From Fidelibacterota bacterium UBA6531 (lineage in GTDB: Bacteria; Fidelibacterota; Marinisomatia; Marinisomatales; TCS55): DNA of 64,000 nucleotides. The position numbers and the translations under genes were made by a program. Positions 42,093 to 49,964 of the stretch are shown here, piece by piece. The stretch's first letter is position 1. Each line of letters starts with the position of its first letter. Location: NCBI GenBank assembly GCA_002436185.1, contig DJKX01000049.1, positions 8,616-72,615 of the forward strand. The letters run 5' to 3'. A model generated the notes under the pieces. It ran no database searches and was not told the origin of the DNA. It saw only the letters and a list, made by a program, of their open reading frames with translations.

Positions 42093-42638
42093 TTAAAAAG
42101 GATCGAGAGCGGGATCCATACCGGTATCCCATACAAGTTTTTCAAATAAACCAACCTGAAGATCTTTGGCAAAATAAATGGTTTTATCTTTTACCTGTAA
42201 TACCGCATCTCCCCAAGCCATAAACATTGGACGAGTGATGAATTTTCGAATATCAACCTGGTAGGTTATTCTATCATGGTAAGGCCTAACCTGCCCTTTA
42301 AACTTTACTTCTTTTACACCTAAAGCTCGACCGCGCCCCTTTCCACCAGCCCAAGAAAGGAAAAACCCAACCAACTGCCAAAAACCGTCTAATCCCAAAC
42401 AGCCGGGCATAACCGGATCGTTTACAAAATGACAATCAAAAAACCAATGCCCCGGATCTATATCCAATTCTGCCTTAATAAATCCACTGCTATATTTGCC
42501 GCCGGAATCTGAAATTTCCAGAATGCGATCCATCATCAGCATAGGCGGTGTAGGTAATTTCCCATTGGCTTTACCGAACATTTTACCAGAACCAATATCA
42601 AGTAAATCCTGTTTTGTAAATGAAGACTTTTTATCCAT
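42093..42638 (-). CDS. fabA: 3-hydroxydecanoyl-ACP dehydratase/isomerase
   Basis: About 181 residues, starting at 42638 (AAGGA seven bases upstream; the upstream TTG at 42689 is not supported). HWFFDCHFVNDPVMPGCLGL carries the catalytic His (CHF), and the Asp follows in GLDGFWQLVGFFLSWAGGKG, then RALGVKEVKFKGQVRPY. These are near identical in order to E. coli FabA. FabA dehydrates 3-hydroxyacyl-ACP and isomerises trans-2 to cis-3 decenoyl-ACP for unsaturated fatty acids. Its partner fabB is not in view. Nineteen bases upstream of ychF, and divergent from an enoyl reductase-like gene. Confidence 0.92.
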   Translation of the reverse strand: MDKKSSFTKQDLLDIGSGKMFGKANGKLPTPPMLMMDRILEISDSGGKYSSGFIKAELDIDPGHWFFDCHFVNDPVMPGCLGLDGFWQLVGFFLSWAGGKGRGRALGVKEVKFKGQVRPYHDRITYQVDIRKFITRPMFMAWGDAVLQVKDKTIYFAKDLQVGLFEKLVWDTGMDPALDPF

Positions 42639-42763
42639 TATTTTATCCTTTATAAGCAAAGAAGTTAAACATAATGCCTGTTTGCCCATTAATTCTTTTG
42701 TGTTCTTGGTTTGGCTTTGCTCGAGTCTTTCCTAAATTCCCACTTTAATTCTCGGAGAAAATT

Positions 42764-43546
42764 ATGTCTGAATGGGTATTATTACTTGGTGGTTCAACTG
42801 GCCATGGCGCCGCAACAGCTAAACGATTAGCCAAAGATGGCTATGGTGTAATCGCATTTCACTTTGACCGCGGTGAAGCGAAAAAAATTGCAGGTGAAAC
42901 TATTGAGGAAGTAAACAAAATAACAAACGGCAATTGTCACTATTTTAACACCAATGCAGCTGCACTGGAAACCATGGATAAGTATATACCGCAGATTGCA
43001 GACATAACCAAAGGACAACCTTTGAAGTTGATGCTGCACTCCATTGCCTTTGGAACAACCACAAATTTTTTCGGGGAAAAACCTGTCAATCAAAAACAAA
43101 TGGATATGACTGTACATGTTATGGGGAATTCGCTATTGTATTGGACCCAAAAATTATATGAAGCGAAACTTCTGTCCAAAGGATCACGCATTCTGGGACT
43201 CACCAGCGAAGGAAATTATGTAGCCATGGAAGGATATGGTCCGGTGAGTGTAGCCAAGGTTGCCATGGAAGCCATTATTCGCCAGATTGGTTGGGAACTT
43301 GGACAGTTTGGAATTACAGCGAATTCAGTTCAAGCAGGAGTTACACCAACTCGGGCATTAACAAAAATTACTGATAATTGGGAAGCGTGGGTGGAAAATA
43401 CCAAAAAGCGTAATCCCATGCGTCGTACAACCACACCAGAAGATGTAGCCAATACAATTTCTTTATTACTCCGCCCTGGAGCAGACTTTATAAATTGTTC
43501 TATTATATATTGTGATGGCGGCGAAAGCCGATCGGGGTCTTTTTAA
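42764..43546 (+). CDS. SDR-family enoyl-ACP reductase-like protein
   Basis: A 260-residue Rossmann-fold enzyme. WVLLLGGSTGHGAATAKRLA is the nucleotide-binding turn; HSIAFGTTTNFF follows FabI-like spacing; the active site is YGPVSVAK, a Tyr-x6-Lys pair typical of enoyl-ACP reductases FabI/FabL rather than the Tyr-x3-Lys of ordinary SDRs. C-terminal NSVQAGVTPTRAL and GADFINCSIIYCDGGESR fit. It should reduce trans-2-enoyl-ACP with NAD(P)H, closing the elongation cycle; divergent pairing with fabA supports this. The glycine turn is closer to FabL than to the classic FabI. TCGGAGA precedes the ATG. Confidence 0.75.
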   Translation: MSEWVLLLGGSTGHGAATAKRLAKDGYGVIAFHFDRGEAKKIAGETIEEVNKITNGNCHYFNTNAAALETMDKYIPQIADITKGQPLKLMLHSIAFGTTTNFFGEKPVNQKQMDMTVHVMGNSLLYWTQKLYEAKLLSKGSRILGLTSEGNYVAMEGYGPVSVAKVAMEAIIRQIGWELGQFGITANSVQAGVTPTRALTKITDNWEAWVENTKKRNPMRRTTTPEDVANTISLLLRPGADFINCSIIYCDGGESRSGSF

Positions 43547-43581
43547 AACCGAAATAGATTAGATAATAATCAGGATCCTTT

Positions 43582-43944
43582 TTACTGCAAGTCAACACGC
43601 TTTCTTAACAGTGTAACTATATCGTAATGTTCTCGGGTGGGTAATAGTTCAAAGCTTGTTTCGGCTTCTTTGAGAGCATAATCCCACCAATCTTTTTTTG
43701 TATACATAAGCGCTAACCGGTAATGTGCATCGGCCAGCAATTCATAATCACCCCTGCTTAACGCTTTAACGTCTGTAGGCAGAAGCCGTGTCACTTCACG
43801 ATATTCCAAAATTGCTTCATCAATAAGTCCTTTTTGAGAATACCATTGCGCCAGTTGTAAATGGCGTTGAGGATCATCTTTACAGCCGGTTAATGCCAAT
43901 ACAGCAAGAAGAGGTAATAATATGTTTTTCAGGTGTTTAATCAT
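43582..43944 (-). CDS. Small TPR lipoprotein
   Basis: A 120-residue protein with a signal peptide ending LALTGC (lipobox, Cys21), followed by two TPR-like pairs (HLQLAQWYSQKGLIDEAILE; YELLADAHYRLALMYTKKDW). CCGAGG abuts the ATG with no spacing. Probably anchored in the outer membrane. Function unknown; convergent with the enoyl reductase-like gene. Confidence 0.65.
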   Translation of the reverse strand: MIKHLKNILLPLLAVLALTGCKDDPQRHLQLAQWYSQKGLIDEAILEYREVTRLLPTDVKALSRGDYELLADAHYRLALMYTKKDWWDYALKEAETSFELLPTREHYDIVTLLRKRVDLQ

Positions 43945-44001
43945 CCTCGGAATCCGTATAGAATTTCATTGCATACCGTCAGTAAAACAAGAGAAAAGTT
44001 T

Positions 44002-44021
44002 GTTATTTACTCACAAATAAC
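44002..44021 (-). terminator. Possible weak terminator after the MFS gene
   Basis: GTTATTT/AAATAAC 7-bp stem with a six-base loop, followed on the minus strand by AAACTTTTCTC. AT-rich stem and broken T run make it weak. Confidence 0.35.
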
Positions 44022-44058
44022 TTACTAATCGCTAGTTTTCAATACACCACCCCACCAA

Positions 44059-45315
44059 TTAACCAGATGTTTTGTGGGGATGAAGGTGAGGTTCTTTAAC
44101 CCGGAATATTAATTGTAGCAGACCAATAATAATTAGCCCCCCCAACACCATGAATAAATTGCGAGTTCCAATGATTGGATTCAAAACACTTGCTCCTACA
44201 ATCATTAATAAAACAAAAGGAGCCAAAAATGTATCAATAAGCGCCATATATGTTTTACTATCCCGCGATTCTGCAAATTCGTAAACCATATTCATGGCGG
44301 AGGGCATGAACCCTCCCTGCCCCAATCCCAATGAAAGGAAAATGGCATATACATGAAACATTGATGTGGCAAAAATAGTAAAAGCAATCGCCAGCAGATA
44401 ACCACAAAAAGAAAATGTAATAGCCAATTTATGTCCCCAGCGATCACCAATTTTGCCGGAGATTACACTACCAACGCCGAATGTAATAACTTGTAATACA
44501 ACAAAAACGCCTGCTTCACTGATATTAAAACCAAACAACTCTTGAGCATAAACCGCGTATAGACTCATGGCAGGAAAGTGAGCAGTAATAAAAATTCTGC
44601 TGTATAAATAGCGTTTAAAATTTTCATGTGTACGTATAATCCCTTTTGTGTCTTGCCAAAATTCAGTTAGTGATTTATGGGACGTTTTGTCTGATTTCTT
44701 ATCCACATTATAGAACACATAGGCAAAAATCCCCAACCCTAAAGAAATTCCCATAATAATAAATCCCCAACCAAAATTTTTTGGAAAAGGGACTGAACTG
44801 TTTAGCAAAATTTTAACAATAATACCGCCGACAAAACCGCCGATGCTATTAAATGCAAATGAAATACCTAAATAATGACCCCGAGATTTACGAGGAAAAA
44901 CATGGGAGAGAAAATCTGCCCAAATGGGAATAATGAATCCCAAAGCTAAACAATAAATTATAAAACAGGCATAATAATACATCCAGGCATTGGGTCCGGT
45001 TGGCGCTAGGAAAGCAAACAGAAAACCTGCAAAAAATATAGGAGGTAACACAACACTATGACTCCAAAAAACAGCCTTTTTAATATTGCGAATATTGCGT
45101 CCCAAAACTGCAGAAAATAACATGGGAAATGCTATCAGTATGCTAAATAAACCGGCAACGGAAATTATTACAGCATCGGGAGCACCAAGTTTTTTTAAAA
45201 ATAAAGGTATAATGGCATAGGTAGTATGAAAGGCAATCCCAAACCCCCAGCTAAACTCATGAATACAATTTAAAAATAAATTACGAGAAAGATTATTTTG
45301 CGTCAGTTCAACCAT
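44059..45315 (-). CDS. Major facilitator superfamily transporter
   Basis: A 418-residue inner-membrane protein with about 12 helices. HVFPRKSRGHYLGISFAFNS lies in the cytoplasmic loop typical of the family's first half, and SGKIGDRWGHKLAITFSFCG is the motif-A repeat of the second half. Substrate not predictable. Overlaps the downstream end of the EamA gene by eight bases, so the two transporters are co-transcribed. Confidence 0.85.
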   Translation of the reverse strand: MVELTQNNLSRNLFLNCIHEFSWGFGIAFHTTYAIIPLFLKKLGAPDAVIISVAGLFSILIAFPMLFSAVLGRNIRNIKKAVFWSHSVVLPPIFFAGFLFAFLAPTGPNAWMYYYACFIIYCLALGFIIPIWADFLSHVFPRKSRGHYLGISFAFNSIGGFVGGIIVKILLNSSVPFPKNFGWGFIIMGISLGLGIFAYVFYNVDKKSDKTSHKSLTEFWQDTKGIIRTHENFKRYLYSRIFITAHFPAMSLYAVYAQELFGFNISEAGVFVVLQVITFGVGSVISGKIGDRWGHKLAITFSFCGYLLAIAFTIFATSMFHVYAIFLSLGLGQGGFMPSAMNMVYEFAESRDSKTYMALIDTFLAPFVLLMIVGASVLNPIIGTRNLFMVLGGLIIIGLLQLIFRVKEPHLHPHKTSG

Positions 45316-46210
45316 GACTATTTTGCCGCTCCTGCGTCAATAATACAATTGCGATCAGCAGGATAATCGCGCCGGCTGCCTGGGTCGGCGACATGGTTCT
45401 GCCTCGAATAAACCAATCAAAGCAAATAGCTGAAAATGGCCAGAATAATTCATAAATAGTTGTGTGCGATGCGGGTAAATGGTTCAATCCGTAATAATAT
45501 ATGAAAAGAGCAACGGCACCGGTGGAAATTACAATTGTTGATAAAACTATCCATTGAGAGGAATTTAATGACACAATTTCAGATAAATTCCCCATGCCAA
45601 TCAGTACAATTCCGGCTAATAAAGCTGTTATAGTAAGTCTCAAAGATGTTACTAACTGAAAGGGTAATTTGTTCAACGCATGTTTTCCCAAGACAGTTGA
45701 ACTTCCCCAACTGAAAGCAGCCAACAGGGCAAGTAAAGACGCAATTATGGTTTTATCATCCCAGTCAACCATGGGTTTGTTTCCAAATGTGACTAAGTAG
45801 CCACCAATCAACGCAGTAACGGCAAGTAATAAAAAGCGATTAGACAGTTTTTCCTTTAATATTACTGCTGCGAGTATAATAGCAAAAATGGGCTGAAATT
45901 TTTGGAGCAATACAACAACAGAAAGATCAATATAGTTAATGTAACTCAATGCCTTTGTGTAAAAAAATGTACCTAAAATTCCGCCGCAGATACTGATCCA
46001 CATTATTGATCCCCAACCTCGCTGGTCTAATTTTTTTATGTTGTTCCAACCTTTGATGAGAAAAGGTAAAAACAGGATAGTTCCTAAAGCATGTTCCAGA
46101 GTAATAATTAAAAATGAAGAAACATTGAATAATTGCTGGCGTAATAAACCGTCAAGGCTCCATAAAAAAGCGGCTGCTATGACAGCAATGGGTGGAAGGT
46201 ATTTTTTCAC
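45308..46210 (-). CDS. EamA-family (DMT superfamily) transporter
   Basis: A 300-residue protein with ten helices in two EamA repeats (VIAAAFLWSLDGLLRQQLFN; LALLAAFSWGSSTVLGKHAL). The second repeat ends PFSAICFDWFIRGRTMSPTQ, the usual DMT signature region. Likely exports a metabolite or amino acid; substrate unknown. Confidence 0.87.
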   Translation of the reverse strand: MKKYLPPIAVIAAAFLWSLDGLLRQQLFNVSSFLIITLEHALGTILFLPFLIKGWNNIKKLDQRGWGSIMWISICGGILGTFFYTKALSYINYIDLSVVVLLQKFQPIFAIILAAVILKEKLSNRFLLLAVTALIGGYLVTFGNKPMVDWDDKTIIASLLALLAAFSWGSSTVLGKHALNKLPFQLVTSLRLTITALLAGIVLIGMGNLSEIVSLNSSQWIVLSTIVISTGAVALFIYYYGLNHLPASHTTIYELFWPFSAICFDWFIRGRTMSPTQAAGAIILLIAIVLLTQERQNSHG

Positions 46211-46257
46211 GGACGGGAAATTACAGAAAGGGTATATCTAAAAATAATAAATAAGTA

Positions 46258-46815
46258 TTAAGCAGAACCGCCCAGTCCGGATAATTCAGACATATCTATA
46301 CCAAAAGATTTGGTTGCCATATCCCACATAAATTTTTCTTCTGTATTGAAAATAAATTCAAGGTTTGTATGCTGCAAAAGCCAGTCACCATTTTCAATTT
46401 CTGCTTCTAATTGATACTGCGCCCAGCCGGCGTGTCCCAGCAAAAGTTTAGAATGTTTAGGTCCCTTCTTTTCAGCTATTTCCTGAATAATGGCTTTGTT
46501 ACTGGTTAAAGAAAAATTATCTCCGATTACTATAGTCCCCTCTGTCTTATAATCTGCTGAATGTAATACAATCCCCCGCTCCACGAGAACCGGACCACCA
46601 AAATAAACATCCGGGACTAATTTCAAAATATCGTCATCTTCAGGAAAAAATTCAGAAAATAAATCCTGAAGTTCCGGAGTTTCAAAAGGTTTATTGACAA
46701 TAAACCCCAAAGCACCATCTTTATTATGTTCACAAATAAACACAACTGCCCGCCCAAAATAAGGATCCTGCATATGGGGCATTGAAATAATGATTTGATT
46801 TTTTAGTGACGACAT
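46258..46815 (-). CDS. YqgE/AlgH family protein (DUF179)
   Basis: A 185-residue protein. IISMPHMQDPYFGRAVVFIC, GALGFIVNKPFE, VYFGGPVLVERGIVLHS and LLGHAGWAQYQLEAEIENGD are the conserved blocks of the family, whose molecular function is not settled. No signal peptide. Divergent from uvrA across 192 bases. Confidence 0.92.
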   Translation of the reverse strand: MSSLKNQIIISMPHMQDPYFGRAVVFICEHNKDGALGFIVNKPFETPELQDLFSEFFPEDDDILKLVPDVYFGGPVLVERGIVLHSADYKTEGTIVIGDNFSLTSNKAIIQEIAEKKGPKHSKLLLGHAGWAQYQLEAEIENGDWLLQHTNLEFIFNTEEKFMWDMATKSFGIDMSELSGLGGSA

Positions 46816-46978
46816 AGTTTAAATGTAACGTTTTTGCGATGTTGAAACAAGATAGTTAATGGTTAGGTATAATTAGTCGAGAAGTTCAACCGATCAGAGC
46901 TCATCACTGATCAGTAAATCAGTAGGATAAATGTAAATGGTTTTATGAAAACGGTTGAATAATACGTAAATTCTTGGC

Positions 46979-46996
46979 TGTCATTTCGAAATGACA
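46979..46996. promoter_or_regulatory. Perfect 18-bp palindrome immediately upstream of uvrA
   Basis: TGTCATTTCGAAATGACA is perfectly self-complementary and ends 11 bases before the uvrA ATG. It could be an operator, or a hairpin that covers the start since no ribosome-binding site is visible there. Further upstream are three ATCAG repeats (46893-46922), one within CTGATCAG. Confidence 0.45.
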
Positions 46997-47007
46997 AAAA
47001 CGGTATT

Positions 47008-49836
47008 ATGAAGCAAGATAAAATTATCATAAAGGGTGCCCGTCAACATAATCTCAAGAATATTGACTTGGAGATTCCACGTAATAAGTTAGTGGTCATT
47101 ACCGGTCTGTCCGGATCCGGAAAATCCTCCTTGGCGTTTGATACTATTTATGCGGAAGGACAGCGTCGCTACGTTGAATCTCTTTCATCATACGCACGGC
47201 AATTCTTGGGCCTTATGGAAAAACCAGATATGGATACAATTGAAGGATTATCACCTGCAATCTCTATTGAACAAAAAGCTTCAGCGCGTAATCCAAGATC
47301 CACAGTAGGCACTGTTACAGAAATCCACGATTATTTACGCCTGCTTTATGCTCATATTGGCAAGCCCCATTGCTGGATATGCAGCCGCCCTATTCAAAAA
47401 CAAACAGTTCAGCAGATTGTTGATGCCATTTGCAAATTTAAAATTGGAGCCAAGTTTTTTGTACTGGCTCCGGTTGTTCGTGGACGCAAAGGTTTGCACA
47501 AAGGCGTATTTGAAGAAATTAAAAAAGAAGGATTTCTCCGTGCCCGAGTCGATGGGAAAGTGTATGGTATCGATGACAAGATATCTTTGGAAAAAAACAA
47601 GAAACATACTATCGAAGTGGTGGTAGATAGACTCATTATTGAAGGAGATTACAGAGAGCGTTTAACCGAATCCATAGAACTTGCCCTAAAGATTGGTTCT
47701 GGGTTAGTCATCATTCATGAATTGCCCAAAACTGATCATTTATTTAGTGAGCATTTTGCTTGCCCACACTGTGAAGTATCATTGGAGGAATTATCTCCAA
47801 GGATGTTTTCCTTTAACTCTCCTTTTGGTGCCTGTCCTCATTGTGACGGTTTGGGTTCCCATATGGAAATTGACCCGGAACTTGTTGTTCCGGACAAAAC
47901 CAAGTCCATTATTCAAGGAGCTGTGGCTCCCTTGGGCGAACAACCCCGGGGAAATTGGTACGGCAGTATTTTAAAAAGCCTGGCCAACCACTACGATTTC
48001 AGGTTTACCACACCATGGATGAAATTAGACAAGAAAGTTCGTGAAATGCTCTTGTACGGCTCCGGATCAAAACAAATGAAAATGACCTATTCTTCCAAAC
48101 GCTGGACAGGAACGTATACTGGCGGTTGGGAAGGAGCAATCCCGAATTTAATGCGCCGTTACAAACAGACAAAATCAGGTCATATACAAAATTGGATTGA
48201 ACAATTTATGAGCATGCGCCCTTGTCCGGAATGCAATGGTGCTCGCTTACGTATTGAAAGCCGTTCCGTGTTTATCAATGAAAAGAGTTTGGGGGACATA
48301 GCTTCACTGTCCATTAAAGGCGCTCTGCACTTTTTTGAAAAAATTAAACTCACAAAAACGGAAACACAAATCGCTGAACAAATACTGAAAGAAGTCAAAA
48401 ACAGGTTGGGTTTTTTAGTCAATGTAGGATTGAACTACCTTACTCTTGATCGTTCTGCTACGACCCTGTCCGGCGGGGAAGCACAACGTATCCGATTAGC
48501 CACGCAGATAGGCTCTCAGCTTGTAGGAGTTTTATATATTCTAGATGAACCGTCCATAGGCCTCCACCCTAGAGACAATGCTCGTCTATTAAATACACTG
48601 CAAACGTTACGTAATCTTGGAAACACTATCCTTGTTGTTGAGCATGATAGAGAAACAATGGAATCGGCAGATCAAGTCGTTGATTTGGGTCCAGGTGCTG
48701 GGGAACACGGCGGTGAAGTCATTTATTCCGGTTCACCAAAACAGCTATTGAAATGCAATGATTCCGTAACAGGATTATATTTATCTGGACGACGCAAAAT
48801 TTCTATACCAAAAATCCGCCGAAACGGCAATGGAAAAGTTCTAACATTAAAAGGTACTCGTGGAAATAATTTGAAAAAACTGGATGTATCTTTTCCATTG
48901 GGAAAAATGGTGGTTGTTACTGGTGTATCCGGCAGCGGAAAAAGTACACTGGTGAATGAAACGTTGTATCCCATTTTACATAAAGAACTGAATAATGCCC
49001 GATCATATTCACTGCCCTATGATGAGGTGAGTGGTTTGATATATTTGGATAAAGTTGTGGATATTGATCAAAAACCCATCGGTCGCACTCCCCGCTCAAA
49101 TCCGGCAACCTATACAGGTGTATTTACGTTTATCCGTGACCTGTTTGCACAATTGCCGGAATCCAAAATCCGCGGTTATAAACCGGGGCGATTTTCATTC
49201 AACGTTAAAGGCGGTCGATGTGAATCCTGCGAAGGTGATGGTATAATAAAGATTGAAATGAATTTTCTCCCCGATGTATACGTTACCTGTGAAGTGTGCA
49301 AAGGAGCGCGCTATAACAGGGAAACACTAGAGATTATGTATAAAGGAAAAACGATCGCTGATGTTTTAAGCATGTCGGTGGAAGAAGCGCTTACTTTTTT
49401 TGAAAATATTCCCTCCATAAAGAAAAAATTATCTACTTTGTTTGAGGTAGGACTTGGTTATATACGTTTGGGACAGCAAGCGACAACTTTATCCGGAGGT
49501 GAAGCCCAACGTGTAAAATTGGCCACAGAACTTTCCCGGGTCAGCAGGGATCGCACCTTATATATATTGGACGAACCCACAACTGGCTTGCATTTTGAAG
49601 ATGTAAAAATGCTTTTGGCCGTGTTGCAGCGATTGATTGAAAAAGGCAATACAGTAATTGTTATTGAACATAATATGGACGTCATTAAATCTGCAGATTG
49701 GATTATTGATCTAGGGCCGGAAGGCGGCGATGAAGGAGGAGAATTGATTTTTGCCGGAACACCGGAAGATTTGAGCAAGGAAAAATCCTCTTATACCGGC
49801 ACATTTTTAAAAACAACTTTGAATGGGAAAGGTTAG
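47008..49836 (+). CDS. uvrA: Excinuclease ABC subunit A
   Basis: A 942-residue ATPase that finds bulky DNA damage with UvrB. Two ABC domains: Walker A GLSGSGKS at 33-40 and GVSGSGKSTL in the second half; signatures LSGGEAQRIRLA and LSGGEAQRVKLA; Walker B YILDEPSIGLHPRD and YILDEPTTGLHFED. Zinc-binding cysteines in CPHCEVSLEEL and ACPHCDGLG, in CPECNGARL, and in CESCEGDG and CEVCKGARYN. Length is standard. Monocistronic, with its own upstream palindrome. Confidence 0.98.
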   Translation: MKQDKIIIKGARQHNLKNIDLEIPRNKLVVITGLSGSGKSSLAFDTIYAEGQRRYVESLSSYARQFLGLMEKPDMDTIEGLSPAISIEQKASARNPRSTVGTVTEIHDYLRLLYAHIGKPHCWICSRPIQKQTVQQIVDAICKFKIGAKFFVLAPVVRGRKGLHKGVFEEIKKEGFLRARVDGKVYGIDDKISLEKNKKHTIEVVVDRLIIEGDYRERLTESIELALKIGSGLVIIHELPKTDHLFSEHFACPHCEVSLEELSPRMFSFNSPFGACPHCDGLGSHMEIDPELVVPDKTKSIIQGAVAPLGEQPRGNWYGSILKSLANHYDFRFTTPWMKLDKKVREMLLYGSGSKQMKMTYSSKRWTGTYTGGWEGAIPNLMRRYKQTKSGHIQNWIEQFMSMRPCPECNGARLRIESRSVFINEKSLGDIASLSIKGALHFFEKIKLTKTETQIAEQILKEVKNRLGFLVNVGLNYLTLDRSATTLSGGEAQRIRLATQIGSQLVGVLYILDEPSIGLHPRDNARLLNTLQTLRNLGNTILVVEHDRETMESADQVVDLGPGAGEHGGEVIYSGSPKQLLKCNDSVTGLYLSGRRKISIPKIRRNGNGKVLTLKGTRGNNLKKLDVSFPLGKMVVVTGVSGSGKSTLVNETLYPILHKELNNARSYSLPYDEVSGLIYLDKVVDIDQKPIGRTPRSNPATYTGVFTFIRDLFAQLPESKIRGYKPGRFSFNVKGGRCESCEGDGIIKIEMNFLPDVYVTCEVCKGARYNRETLEIMYKGKTIADVLSMSVEEALTFFENIPSIKKKLSTLFEVGLGYIRLGQQATTLSGGEAQRVKLATELSRVSRDRTLYILDEPTTGLHFEDVKMLLAVLQRLIEKGNTVIVIEHNMDVIKSADWIIDLGPEGGDEGGELIFAGTPEDLSKEKSSYTGTFLKTTLNGKG

Positions 49837-49964
49837 ACGTTAGATATTAAAAGTGATAGTGGAATTATGGAATATATGAGATTGAACATGGAAGATGTAA
49901 AAAAAGTTGGCAATCAACCAATTATTTTTTCAATTCCGCAATACCTAAAAAAATGAATTAAGAC

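Noticed and set aside
49867..49956. 29-codon open frame between uvrA and the transketolase-like gene (MEYMRLNMEDVKK...)
   Set aside because: No ribosome-binding site, no recognisable family, AT-rich sequence; chance frame is more likely. Could be kept in mind as a short peptide gene.
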